Source: Thalassomonas sp. RHCl1
GTDB lineage: Bacteria > Pseudomonadota > Gammaproteobacteria > Enterobacterales > Alteromonadaceae
Assembly: GCF_947387555.1 (NCBI RefSeq)
Contig: NZ_CANDNZ010000004.1
Coordinates: 372,001-436,000, forward strand
Direction of reading: 5' to 3'
Length of the DNA: 64,000 bases
Shown here: positions 8,788 through 16,862 of the stretch, piece by piece
How the letters are laid out: the number at the start of each line of letters is the position of its first letter
How positions within the stretch are numbered: the first letter of the stretch is position 1
Notes under the pieces: model-generated
The model's database searches: none
Told to the model about the DNA's origin: nothing
The model's input: the letters and a program-made list of their open reading frames with translations, nothing else
Position numbers and translations under genes: made by a program

Positions 8788-9690
8788 CTATACAGGCAAA
8801 AAGCCGGCGAACTTTTCCATCACAAAATCTTTAAAAGTTTGCAGCCTCAGCGGCTGATGCTTGTCCTGCAGGTAAACCAGATATAAAGGCGTCGACTGCA
8901 CTTTCCACTCGCTAAATACCGGTTCAAGTTCACCGTTTTTAAGCTCGTTTTGACAATATAACTCCGGCACCCGGATGATACCGTTACCGGCTAAAGCGGA
9001 CGACACCATGGCCCGGCCATTTTTGCATCTGAGATTGGCGCTAACGGGCACCTCAAGCTTCCTGGCGCTGGCTAGGTTGATGAAAGACCAGTGGTGCATG
9101 CTGCCGACAATACATCTGTGCTGCTTTAAGTCTTTAGGATCACCGGGACGGCCATGTTGCTTTAAATAACCCGGACTGGCAAAAGTGTCTATATGAATAT
9201 CGGTCAGTTTTCTCGCGATTAACGCCGAATCATCAAGCTGCCCCATACGAAAGACAAAATCGAACTCCCCCGAGACCAGATCGACCCGGCGGCTGCTAAA
9301 ATCCAGCTCGATACTGATCCCGGGATATGCTGCCATAAAGTCATTCACCAGAGGCGCAACAATCTCTTCCCCGATAACACCACCAACACAGTTAATTTTA
9401 ATCAGCCCATGCAGCGACGCTGAGCTCTCCAAAACCCTGTCAACTGCCATATCTATGCTATGCAGTGAGCTTTGGCAACGTTCAAAAAATACCTCCCCCT
9501 GGGGCGTGAGTTTCTGGGTTCTGGTGGTGCGGGTTAACAGGGTTACCCCTAAGTCAGACTCAAGCTGCGCCAGTTGCTTTGAAATATGCGAACGGGAACA
9601 CATCAGCACTTCGGCAGCGTTAGTAAAGCTGCCACTTTGTGCCAGGACAACAAATGTCCGGATATCTGAAAGACTGATCTTTTGTTTCAT
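8788..9690 (-). CDS. LysR-type transcriptional regulator
   Basis: A 300-residue LTTR. An N-terminal winged HTH (FVVLAQSGSFTNAAEVLMCSR then SHISKQLAQLESDLGV, about 11-50) is followed by a substrate-binding-like effector domain (about 90-295). The ATG at 9690 is chosen because MKQKISLSDIRTF aligns with the family start; the frame runs 75 codons further upstream through unlikely sequence. It is divergent from the SDR gene at 9948, the classical layout for an LTTR and its target, so control of that reductase is a reasonable inference. The ligand is unknown. The last residues (KFAGFLPV) are family-like. Confidence 0.92.
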   Translation of the reverse strand: MKQKISLSDIRTFVVLAQSGSFTNAAEVLMCSRSHISKQLAQLESDLGVTLLTRTTRTQKLTPQGEVFFERCQSSLHSIDMAVDRVLESSASLHGLIKINCVGGVIGEEIVAPLVNDFMAAYPGISIELDFSSRRVDLVSGEFDFVFRMGQLDDSALIARKLTDIHIDTFASPGYLKQHGRPGDPKDLKQHRCIVGSMHHWSFINLASARKLEVPVSANLRCKNGRAMVSSALAGNGIIRVPELYCQNELKNGELEPVFSEWKVQSTPLYLVYLQDKHQPLRLQTFKDFVMEKFAGFLPV

Positions 9691-9947
9691 GGCCTGGTTT
9701 ATTGTCAACAATGAGTAAACAAAATTATCAATTATTAAGCCAGGATATTCAATTGTTGCTGAGCAGAAAGCAAAACAACAAGCTAAACACCTTAGCTTAA
9801 TCACATGATTTATAGATAGTTTCCCGAATTGTTTCCCCTGAGTCACAACAGATGTAGCCAAAATCCCATATATCAGCCGCATCGCCTTAAGTATCATTTC
9901 CTCCGCTTTAAACACACCAGCAAGACAAACAGGTTTACGAGGTAAAA
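9691..9947. other. Divergent intergenic region LysR/SDR
   Basis: 257 bp shared by two divergent starts, AT-rich near the LysR side (TTGTCAACAATGAGTAAAC, CAATTATTAAG, CAATTGTTG). LTTR boxes of T-N11-A type are too degenerate to assign. A GAGG Shine-Dalgarno precedes the SDR start. No small gene was recognised. Confidence 0.5.
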
Positions 9948-10667
9948 ATGAAAAATTTAGTTGTGATCACAGGCGCCAGTTCAGGTATCGGCGAAGCATT
10001 AGCCAGACAAATGAGCGCCCAGGGACATCCGCTGTTACTACTTGCCAGGCGTCTTGAAAAACTTGAAGCATTGAACTTACCGAACTGCATTTGTGCCAAA
10101 GTCGATGTTACAGATCAAGCTTCATTCCAGGCAGCCATCGATAACGCCGTAGCGCAATATGGCCCGGTGGATCTGCTGGTCAACAATGCCGGGGTTATGT
10201 TGCTGGGACAAGTTGACAACCAGAGCGCTGCAGAATGGCAAACCATGTACGAGGTTAACGTGCTGGGATTACTCAACGGCATGCAAAGCGTGCTTGCAGC
10301 TATGAAAGAGAGAAATACAGGCACTATCGTTAATATCAGCTCTGTCGCCGGCAGAAAAACCTTCGGTAATCATGCCGCCTACTGCGGCACTAAATTCGCG
10401 GTACACGCCATCTCAGAAAACGTCAGGGAAGAAGTTGCCGACAGCAATGTCCGTGTTATCACCATAGCACCGGGAGCCGTTGAAACCGAGCTGCTTTCCC
10501 ATACGACATCAGATGAGATCGTTGCCGGTTACCAGTCTTGGAAAAAGGATATGGGCGGCGTATTAGCCGCTAGTGATGTCGCCAATGCTGTAACTTTTGC
10601 CTACGGCCAACCGCAAAATGTGTGTATCAGGGAAATCGTACTGGCGGCAACCAGGCAGCAACCATAA
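9948..10667 (+). CDS. Short-chain dehydrogenase/reductase (classical SDR)
   Basis: NAD(P)-dependent oxidoreductase of 239 residues with a Rossmann fold. The cofactor motif TGASSGIG is at 8-15, NNAG at 79-82, and the catalytic tetrad N104, S132, Y145, K149 is intact (EVNVLG, NISSVAG, YCGTK). LLLLARRLEKL after strand 2, with two Arg, favours NADP. The closest flavour is the YdfG/serine-dehydrogenase-like SDR group, but the substrate is not readable. GAGG lies 8 bp before the ATG. It is divergent from the LysR regulator. Confidence 0.92.
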   Translation: MKNLVVITGASSGIGEALARQMSAQGHPLLLLARRLEKLEALNLPNCICAKVDVTDQASFQAAIDNAVAQYGPVDLLVNNAGVMLLGQVDNQSAAEWQTMYEVNVLGLLNGMQSVLAAMKERNTGTIVNISSVAGRKTFGNHAAYCGTKFAVHAISENVREEVADSNVRVITIAPGAVETELLSHTTSDEIVAGYQSWKKDMGGVLAASDVANAVTFAYGQPQNVCIREIVLAATRQQP

Positions 10668-10723
10668 GTTCCCGATTAAAAGCACACCAGCCCTGGGTCA
10701 GTTGTTACAATACCCACCACGGA

Positions 10724-10752
10724 AAAGCGCTGCCGGTTAACGGCAGCGCTTT
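10724..10752 (+). terminator. Hairpin after SDR gene
   Basis: A 12-bp perfect stem, AAAGCGCTGCCG with CGGCAGCGCTTT, and loop GTTAA, 57 bp after the SDR stop. A short TTTCTGCTT follows. Termination is likely but the T-tract is poor. Confidence 0.6.
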
Positions 10753-10882
10753 CTGCTTCATGAGCATATTAGCTTTCTCTGCCACCGGCTATATAGATAA
10801 CACTATCAAATCCACCGGGTAAAATTTATAATACCGCTATTCAGGATATAACCCCCTGCCCCTCAGACATCCAGGTATAAAC

Positions 10883-11296
10883 ATGAACACAGAAAATAAG
10901 TACTTAAACAACCCGCTACATGGCCTGAAACTGGAGACCCTGCTAACGGAAATTGTCGACCACTACGGCTGGGAAATATTACACGCCTATTTAAACCTGA
11001 AATGTTTTAAAACCAAACCCAGCATAGCTTCAAGCATCAAGTTCCTGAAGAAAACCGACTGGGCCAGGGAAAAAGTGGAAGCCTTTTATCTCTATCAGTT
11101 TAAAAACCTGCCCAGAGCGGACAGCGAACAATTCCAGTTACCGCCGCGCGAACGTATTATCCCGGCACATCAAAAGCCTAAAGAGCCTGCAGTATTAAGC
11201 TTTGAAGACGCTGAACGCCTGCGCCAGAAAAAAGCGAAAAAATCCAGGGAAAGAGCCTCAAATGCTGGCAATCCCTGGGCTAATTGGGGCAAATAA
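10883..11296 (+). CDS. VF530 family (DUF2132) DNA-binding-like protein
   Basis: Small 137-residue protein. Its first ~75 residues ([56 protein letters not shown]) match the VF530/DUF2132 family, whose solved member from Vibrio fischeri was described as having a fold compatible with DNA binding. The second half is a basic, low-complexity tail ([16 protein letters not shown]) that could contact nucleic acid. It is a single gene with a perfect hairpin after its stop. The cellular role is not established. Confidence 0.85.
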   Translation: MNTENKYLNNPLHGLKLETLLTEIVDHYGWEILHAYLNLKCFKTKPSIASSIKFLKKTDWAREKVEAFYLYQFKNLPRADSEQFQLPPRERIIPAHQKPKEPAVLSFEDAERLRQKKAKKSRERASNAGNPWANWGK

Positions 11297-11302
11297 CAAA
11301 GC

Positions 11303-11339
11303 AAGCATACAGGAGCTAAAAATAAGCTCCTGTATGCTT
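11303..11339. terminator. Bidirectional terminator
   Basis: A 15-bp perfect stem, AAGCATACAGGAGCT with AGCTCCTGTATGCTT, and a 7-nt A-rich loop. It lies between the convergent VF530 and DGC-domain genes, 6 bp after the former stops. Confidence 0.85.
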
Positions 11340-11351
11340 TCAGATAAGGGC

Positions 11352-11729
11352 TTAAGGAAAAGTGATCCCCGATTTACGCAGTTCGCCATAGATATTCTCC
11401 AGGGCAACACTGTTCTCGATCAGCGAATTTTCATCCTTGCCACGTTTTTCAAAACCAAAACGGCTGATATCAAAATAAAACTCGGGGGTCAAATCACAGG
11501 CACTCAGACAAGCTTTCGTACAGCCCAAACCGCAACCGTCAATGGCGATAATAGGACGGCCGGAATAAGCTAAATCGGCTACCGGTTTTATTTTGCCGAT
11601 CACACCTGAAATACAAGACATTTCTGCAATACCATCACTGTCCAGCATGGAAGAAATATCATGTGCTATCTGTGCCAGGTTAGAGCAACCCGAGCAGGAA
11701 TAGACGATGGGGTTTTTGGTAGCTACCAT
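11352..11729 (-). CDS. DGC-domain putative zinc-binding protein
   Basis: A 125-residue protein of the DGC family (COG4273). Cysteines fall in family positions: YSCSGCSN near residues 10-17, EMSCISG, and IDGCGLGCTKACLSAC around 65-80, the last containing the Asp-Gly-Cys triplet that names the domain. They suggest metal or persulfide chemistry, but the role is unproven. The ATG at 11729 is preferred over an in-frame TTG two codons earlier; GAGAG lies about 6 bp upstream. It reads toward the terminator shared with the VF530 gene. Confidence 0.85.
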   Translation of the reverse strand: MVATKNPIVYSCSGCSNLAQIAHDISSMLDSDGIAEMSCISGVIGKIKPVADLAYSGRPIIAIDGCGLGCTKACLSACDLTPEFYFDISRFGFEKRGKDENSLIENSVALENIYGELRKSGITFP

Positions 11730-11980
11730 ATTCAACTCTCACAATTCTCGCATATTAACCATTATAATGAGCAAAATAATAGCGGCATTGATCGGGATCA
11801 ATGCTTTGTTATATTAGCTATAAAATTAGCAACTTGGCTCATTCCTTCGACAAAATGCGGTCTCCGGGGGTTGTCTTATCCGCCAACGGGCCAGATTTAA
11901 CAACTCCCATAGATATTGTTAACAATTCAATGCTTATGTAAAATAATCCTGAAATTCAACTTTTAAAGTAATGGGTTATA
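11730..11980. other. Divergent intergenic region
   Basis: 251 bp between the DGC gene (-) and the unknown 302-aa gene (+). It is AT-rich, with one good sigma70-like promoter for the + strand gene (listed separately). No small coding gene was recognised. Confidence 0.5.
11916..11944 (+). promoter_or_regulatory. Sigma70-like promoter for the 302-aa gene
   Basis: TTGTTA (4 of 6 consensus matches), a 17-bp spacer, then TAAAAT (5 of 6). The predicted start near 11951 leaves a leader of about 30 nt before the ATG at 11981. The -35 lies within a TTGTTAACAA palindrome, which could also bind a regulator. Confidence 0.6.
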
Positions 11981-12889
11981 ATGCTGCTTCAACAATTTAA
12001 AGATCTATTAGAAAATCTCAAAGGTGAGTTTAAGTATTCAGATCAAATAGCACCGACTTTACAAGAGCTAAAACAATATCAGGCCAAAACCATCGTTGCA
12101 TATCAGCCGGCATATATGAAAAAAGCCTTAGGGCAAATGCAAGATGTCGCAGATAAAGAGGCATTCAAAAAAATTGTCATCCTCAGTTGTCTTATTGAAA
12201 ACTGGGACGATTTTACACCAGCCAATTATAGCCAATCGGTTTTAGACCAATATCAGATCATCTTTAACCGCATTCTCGGCAATTGTGAAAACAGTGACGG
12301 TTGGGGCGAGCAAAAGCTTGATGTCTATTGGAAGGAGCTGGCCATGGCCAGACAACTGATGTTTCCTGCCGGGGCGCAAATTACCGAACACTATTCCGGC
12401 TTTAGCGCCAAGCAAGGTATCCATTTAAACCGTTTGGGAACCCTTTCCTTTTTGTCCTTTCTCGCCGCACACGGCGGCAGTAAGGGCTATTACCAAATCC
12501 ATACCTATACCCCTGAGCTCGGCCGCTTTAATGAGCAGGGCTGGAACGACTGTTATGTCCACTTGGCCCAGATGATGAAAATAAACCCGGAAATTAAAGG
12601 ATTCTTTGGTATTAGCTGGTTTTATGATCCGCAATTGGCCGATATCAGCCCGCGACTGATGTATCTGCAGTCCATCCCTTTACAAAACGGGGCTAAAAGC
12701 TTTTATATGGGGAAAGATGAAACCGGCAATGCCATCAGCAAGTCCAAATCCCGGCTGAAACTATACGAAGAAGGTAAATATACTCCCCAGTCCTATTTGC
12801 TTGTCTGGCCCCGTGAAGCCCTGATTGCCTGGGCGGATGAATATGTCAAAACCAACCCCAGCGACGAACATAACGCAGTAGTAAACTAA
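11981..12889 (+). CDS. Conserved hypothetical protein, partner of deacetylase-like gene
   Basis: A 302-residue protein I cannot place in a named family. No signal peptide or transmembrane segment is evident. The N-terminal ~120 residues look helical. The C-terminal part has distinctive Trp/Tyr/Gly-rich stretches: QGIHLNRLGTLSFLSFLAAH, FFGISWFYDPQLADISPRL, SIPLQNGAKSFYMGKD, and SYLLVWPREALIAWA. This mixed alpha/beta composition suggests a soluble enzyme, but no catalytic motif can be named. The Shine-Dalgarno is weak. It is 17 bp upstream of the deacetylase-like gene, so both are probably cotranscribed from the promoter at 11916 and act together. Confidence 0.85.
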   Translation: MLLQQFKDLLENLKGEFKYSDQIAPTLQELKQYQAKTIVAYQPAYMKKALGQMQDVADKEAFKKIVILSCLIENWDDFTPANYSQSVLDQYQIIFNRILGNCENSDGWGEQKLDVYWKELAMARQLMFPAGAQITEHYSGFSAKQGIHLNRLGTLSFLSFLAAHGGSKGYYQIHTYTPELGRFNEQGWNDCYVHLAQMMKINPEIKGFFGISWFYDPQLADISPRLMYLQSIPLQNGAKSFYMGKDETGNAISKSKSRLKLYEEGKYTPQSYLLVWPREALIAWADEYVKTNPSDEHNAVVN

Positions 12890-12906
12890 TTCGAGATAAA
12901 AGCAGT

Positions 12907-14172
12907 ATGTTAAAAAAGATATTATTCATGGCCCGCGTCCTGTTGCAATGGGTGCCTAATGCCATAAAATTTCACCGGCTCACGAAGAAAAACCAGCCCA
13001 TACACGTATTTTTTTGTATGACGGATCATTACGAGCCCGGCACAGGGAACGTATCCGATCAGGAAGCAAGGGAAAGGGTCAACAGACTACTGACAGACTA
13101 CCCGAAACTTGCCGATAAACATAAAGACAGTGAAGGTTTACCGCCAACCAGAACCTGGTTTATTCCCCCCCATTACCATAAAGACTACTACTTAAGAGAC
13201 GTTGTCAGCCTTTGTGAACAGGGTTATGGGGAAGTTGAGCTGCATTTGCACCATGGCAAACACTGTCCCGATACCTCGGACAACCTCAGGGAAACGATAA
13301 AACTTTGCCTGGAGGAGTTTTCTCAATTCGGTATTTTTGGCAAGGAAAATGGCAAAACCGCCTATGGCTTTATTCATGGGGACTGGGCGCTGGATAATGC
13401 CAGAAATAATCAGTTTTGCGGTGTGAATGATGAGATCAGTATATTAAAAGAAACCGGCTGTTATGCCGACTATACCTTTCCGTCACCCAATGAGGCGACT
13501 CCGAAGCAGATTAATTCCATTTTTTACGCCAAAGATGATCCCTCTAAACCTAAATCCCATAACACAGGTAAACCGGTGACGGCAAACGGCCAGTGCGATT
13601 CCGAAGACCTGATGATAGTTCAGGGACCGACCTTTCCCTATTTTAGGGATAATAAACTGACGAAATTGCGGGTTTCCGGCGATGAAATTGCCGGCCACAC
13701 CCCGCTAAAACCCAACAGAATAGATGCCTGCATCCGCTCTGCCATTTCAGTTAAAGGCAAGGAAGACTGGGTATTTGTGAAAATGCACACCCATGGCGCC
13801 ACCGATGGCGATGCCGTACTGGGGCAGGAAATGGACGATATCTTTACTTACCTGGAAAGCAAATATAATGACGGTAAAAACTATTGCCTGCATTATGTGA
13901 CCGCCCGTGAAACCTATAACCTCATTAAAGCGGTAGAAAATGGCGAACCATGCGAAGATCCCTCGTTATACAGGAACTACCGGGTGTCTGCGCCGCAATA
14001 TAATTCAACACCCGATATTGCCTGCGCTTCGAAGACTCTACAGGAAAGGGTTGCCAGAACCTATAAAGACAATGAAGATAGCCAGCCATCCCAAAACGAC
14101 CAGGCTCAGGCGTCATCCCATAGCTCAGAGCCGGATATTGCATGCACCTCAGAAACTTTACAGCAAGAATAG
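12907..14172 (+). CDS. Putative polysaccharide-deacetylase-like metal hydrolase
   Basis: A 421-residue protein with a histidine/aspartate pattern reminiscent of the NodB/CE4 fold: FFCMTDHYEPG (D40, H41), ELHLHHGKH (H113, H115, H116, H119), FIHGDWALDNA (H158, D160?) and a late KMHTHGA (H294, H296). These resemble a metal site on a beta/alpha barrel. Exact correspondence to canonical TFDDG and HSxxH motifs is not seen, so the assignment is tentative. The N-terminus is basic and hydrophobic (LFMARVLLQWVPNAIKF) without clear signal cleavage. The last 55 residues contain a duplicated motif. It follows the 302-aa gene by 17 bp. Confidence 0.6.
   Translation: MLKKILFMARVLLQWVPNAIKFHRLTKKNQPIHVFFCMTDHYEPGTGNVSDQEARERVNRLLTDYPKLADKHKDSEGLPPTRTWFIPPHYHKDYYLRDVVSLCEQGYGEVELHLHHGKHCPDTSDNLRETIKLCLEEFSQFGIFGKENGKTAYGFIHGDWALDNARNNQFCGVNDEISILKETGCYADYTFPSPNEATPKQINSIFYAKDDPSKPKSHNTGKPVTANGQCDSEDLMIVQGPTFPYFRDNKLTKLRVSGDEIAGHTPLKPNRIDACIRSAISVKGKEDWVFVKMHTHGATDGDAVLGQEMDDIFTYLESKYNDGKNYCLHYVTARETYNLIKAVENGEPCEDPSLYRNYRVSAPQYNSTPDIACASKTLQERVARTYKDNEDSQPSQNDQAQASSHSSEPDIACTSETLQQE
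14011..14163 (+). repeat. Duplicated C-terminal motif, 120-bp period
   Basis: PDIACASKTLQ at residues 369-379 recurs as PDIACTSETLQ at 409-419 of the deacetylase-like protein, exactly 40 codons later. The flanks (YNST before the first, SSE before the second) are also similar. The DNA copies have drifted at synonymous sites, so the duplication is not recent. Confidence 0.75.
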
Positions 14173-14352
14173 CTAAAACATATCAAGTTAAGGTGTAGAA
14201 AGCCCTCATTCCAGAGATGTTATCCACCCCAAAAGCAAACCAGGCGAGGGTTGCGCCGGCTTTTTCAATGGCCGGCACTCGCTGCAAAAAATCAAGAAGC
14301 GACAAAAGCTTTCTGCTTGATAATATTATCGCTCCCACCGCTAAACCATCAA

Positions 14353-14382
14353 AAAGGGCAGGTTAACGCTAACCTGCCCTTT
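14353..14382 (-). terminator. Rho-independent terminator of the ABC exporter operon
   Basis: A 13-bp perfect stem, AAAGGGCAGGTTA with TAACCTGCCCTTT, and a 4-nt loop. On the minus strand the right arm runs into TTTTTGATGG, a good T-tract. It lies 30 bp after the permease stop and may also serve the convergent + strand gene. Confidence 0.85.
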
Positions 14383-14411
14383 ACTAGCCACCGATAGATT
14401 AGCCACAAACA

Positions 14412-15647
14412 TTAATCACTTTGCAAGGCATCTATGGGATCGAGTTTTGATGCTTTAATTGCCGGATATACACCAAAAACAATGCCCACCATAGCACAAA
14501 TGCTAAAGGATAAAACGATGGCACTCAGCGACCAGTAAACCGCCCATTGGGAATAAAGGGAGATCAATTCAGACAGTAAAATACCGAATACCACACCAAG
14601 CAGGCCGCCTAAAATAGAGATAGTAAAACTCTCGGCAACAAACTGCAGCCGGATATCTTTTTGCGTCGCCCCCACCGCCCTTAACAGGCCGATTTCCTTG
14701 GTACGCTCAAGCACCGTGGCCAGCATGATATTCATAATGCCGATACCGCCGACCAGCAAAGAAATACCGGCAACGCAGGACATCACAATATTAAAGATTT
14801 GCTGGGTTTGTTTTTGCTGCGCCAGCAAGGCCGCGGGAATAGTAATATCAAAATCATCGACATCATTATGACGGCGGTTGAGCAGGTGGTTAACCGCCTT
14901 GGCCGCTTCAATCGGGTCGATATCCTTATTCACTTTAAATTTCAAGCTGCTGACTTCACTGACCAATTGCTTGGCCGGAAACTTATGGATGGCGGCGCTC
15001 AGCGGAATAAACACCTGATTTTGCTCACCGCCAAGCTTTATCCCCTGAAACTCTTCTTTTTTCAGAAACGGCGCTTCGAGCACCCCCACCACTTTAAACC
15101 ACAAATGGTTGATTTTAATATTCTGGCCGACGGCATTGCCCAGAGGGAATAATTGTTTAGCGCTCGATGAGCCCAGTACCGCCACCTGGGCAAAGGCCTG
15201 TTCATCGCCGCTGTCAAGGTAACGTCCCTGGTACAGGGCAAATTTAGACAGTTCAAAAAAGCTGGCGCTGACGCCGAGGGCATCGCCGTCGCTTTTACCT
15301 TTGGCACTGAAAATACTGTAGGTATCTATCTCTTTTTGCGCGCTGAAAGCCTCGATAAAAGGCAAGGCGCTGACCCCGATTTCCCCGTCCCGTAAACTCA
15401 GGCCCCGGGAATGTTTGCGCTGCTCTTTAAGTTCATTTTCCTCAAAGGTTTTGCCGGTCACTATCAGGTTATGCAGCCCCATGCTGTCAATCATGCTCAG
15501 GGCTTCGCGCTCCGCCCCTTCGCCGATATTAAGCATGGCAATGACCGCACCGACACCGAAAATCATGCCGAGCAGGGTCAGCAGGGTTCTTAGCTTATGC
15601 TGGGCAAGCTCCGCCAGGGTATCTGCCAAAATAGCCATATACTTCAT
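14412..15647 (-). CDS. ABC transporter permease, MacB/FtsX family
   Basis: Inner-membrane permease of 411 residues. One N-terminal helix (LRTLLTLLGMIFGVGAVIAML, about 18-38) precedes a ~220-residue periplasmic MacB_PCD domain and three C-terminal helices (about 285-405). MNIMLATVLERTKEIGLLRAVGA is the FtsX-core signature. Unlike full-length MacB it carries no fused ATPase; that is encoded at 19001-19681. It is the last gene of a five-gene operon and begins 1 bp after the adaptor gene at 15648 stops. Such systems export peptides, lipoproteins or macrolide-like compounds; the cargo is unknown. Confidence 0.92.
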   Translation of the reverse strand: MKYMAILADTLAELAQHKLRTLLTLLGMIFGVGAVIAMLNIGEGAEREALSMIDSMGLHNLIVTGKTFEENELKEQRKHSRGLSLRDGEIGVSALPFIEAFSAQKEIDTYSIFSAKGKSDGDALGVSASFFELSKFALYQGRYLDSGDEQAFAQVAVLGSSSAKQLFPLGNAVGQNIKINHLWFKVVGVLEAPFLKKEEFQGIKLGGEQNQVFIPLSAAIHKFPAKQLVSEVSSLKFKVNKDIDPIEAAKAVNHLLNRRHNDVDDFDITIPAALLAQQKQTQQIFNIVMSCVAGISLLVGGIGIMNIMLATVLERTKEIGLLRAVGATQKDIRLQFVAESFTISILGGLLGVVFGILLSELISLYSQWAVYWSLSAIVLSFSICAMVGIVFGVYPAIKASKLDPIDALQSD

Positions 15648-16862
15648 TTATACGTCCTCTATCTTGATCAGGGCAATTTTCTGGCTTGGCTCCAGCCCGG
15701 AAAGCACTTCAACATGGCTCAGACTCGACTGTCCCAGCGTAATGTTCCTGCGCTGATATGCACCTTGGCTAAACAGGTAAACATAAGGTTTGTTATCTTC
15801 TATAAAGACACTTTGCAGCGGCACGATCATTTTATCCGCACTCGGGGTCACGGTAATGCTGGCACTGAGTTTACGCCCCGGCACAAACAAGTCCGCTTGC
15901 TGCTGATTCAAACTGACCACCACTTCAAAATACTTTTGCGGATCGCCGCGTTTAATGGACGCGGGAAATGGCGCGACACTCTCAACCACACCGGCAAACG
16001 GCTTATCGCCAAAGGCATTTAATACCAGCTCCACTTCCTGCCCGGCAGCTAAGTCTATGGCTTCATGCTCAAAAACAAACAGCTTGGCTTTCATTTCGCT
16101 GACATCCGGCAATTCGGCAATTTTTTGTCCCGGCCACAACGACTTACCCGCCCTGGGCTTTTCACCGCGCCAGTTGGTTTTATAGGTCAGTAAACCGTCG
16201 TGGGGTGCTTTAATTTCCAACCGGGATAAACTCTCGCCGAGCTGGGAAATCTTACTGCTTTGTTGGGAGCGTTTCATTTCCAGCAGGCCGATATCCCCCT
16301 GCGAACTTTGCTCGAAGCTGTCTTTTTTCCACTTCAGGTAATGCTGTTTAGCACCAAGAAAAACCGTGTTTTGCAACGAGTCCAATATCTCCAGTTTAGA
16401 GCGGATACGGATATCATCGATCGAGAATTGCTCGGCAAAACCTTTTTCCTGAAACACCACGCCAATATCCTGGTTAATGGCGCTGAGTTCCTGGTTCAGG
16501 GCAGCAGATTTTTCTATGATATCCTGCTCGGTGATCGACATGTCATTGGTTTTTTCCTTGCTCTCCCTTTGCATGGCTTCACCGTCAAAGCGGGCGATAA
16601 TATCCCCGGCTTTGACCTGGGAGTATTCAGGAGCCAGCCAGGCAAGATTCTGGGGACCGCGTCCGCCCATGGGGGCACTGATCACTGTCGCCCTAGCGGC
16701 AAAAAGCTCTCCCTCGGCGGGCACCTTGATCTCAAAGTTTTGCTTGTGCACCTGATACAAATTGTCGCTTTTACTGCTTTGGCCGCAGCCGGTCAGACTG
16801 ATACCGAGCAAGCTCAACAAAGTCAGGCGGGAGCCTACACGCTTTACTGTAAACCTGCTCAT
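15648..16862 (-). CDS. Periplasmic adaptor (HlyD/MacA-like), lipoprotein, third of three
   Basis: Membrane-fusion protein of 404 residues. The N-terminus LTLLSLLGISLTGCGQ has a lipobox (LTGC, Cys26), so it should be lipidated and anchored at the inner membrane. The domain order is lipoyl half (EIKVPAEGELFAARATVISAP), a long helical hairpin (about 110-210), the second lipoyl half (LEIKAPHDGLLTYKTNW), then beta-barrel and membrane-proximal domains. It overlaps the preceding adaptor gene by 4 bp (ATGA) and abuts the permease gene. Its shared WRGEKPRAGKS segment is recognisable in the other two adaptors. Confidence 0.9.
   Translation of the reverse strand: MSRFTVKRVGSRLTLLSLLGISLTGCGQSSKSDNLYQVHKQNFEIKVPAEGELFAARATVISAPMGGRGPQNLAWLAPEYSQVKAGDIIARFDGEAMQRESKEKTNDMSITEQDIIEKSAALNQELSAINQDIGVVFQEKGFAEQFSIDDIRIRSKLEILDSLQNTVFLGAKQHYLKWKKDSFEQSSQGDIGLLEMKRSQQSSKISQLGESLSRLEIKAPHDGLLTYKTNWRGEKPRAGKSLWPGQKIAELPDVSEMKAKLFVFEHEAIDLAAGQEVELVLNAFGDKPFAGVVESVAPFPASIKRGDPQKYFEVVVSLNQQQADLFVPGRKLSASITVTPSADKMIVPLQSVFIEDNKPYVYLFSQGAYQRRNITLGQSSLSHVEVLSGLEPSQKIALIKIEDV

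Noticed and set aside
9691-9915. 75-codon N-terminal extension of the LysR regulator
   Set aside because: The upstream frame has Cys/Phe-rich, non-family sequence; the HTH begins at the usual distance from the ATG at 9690.
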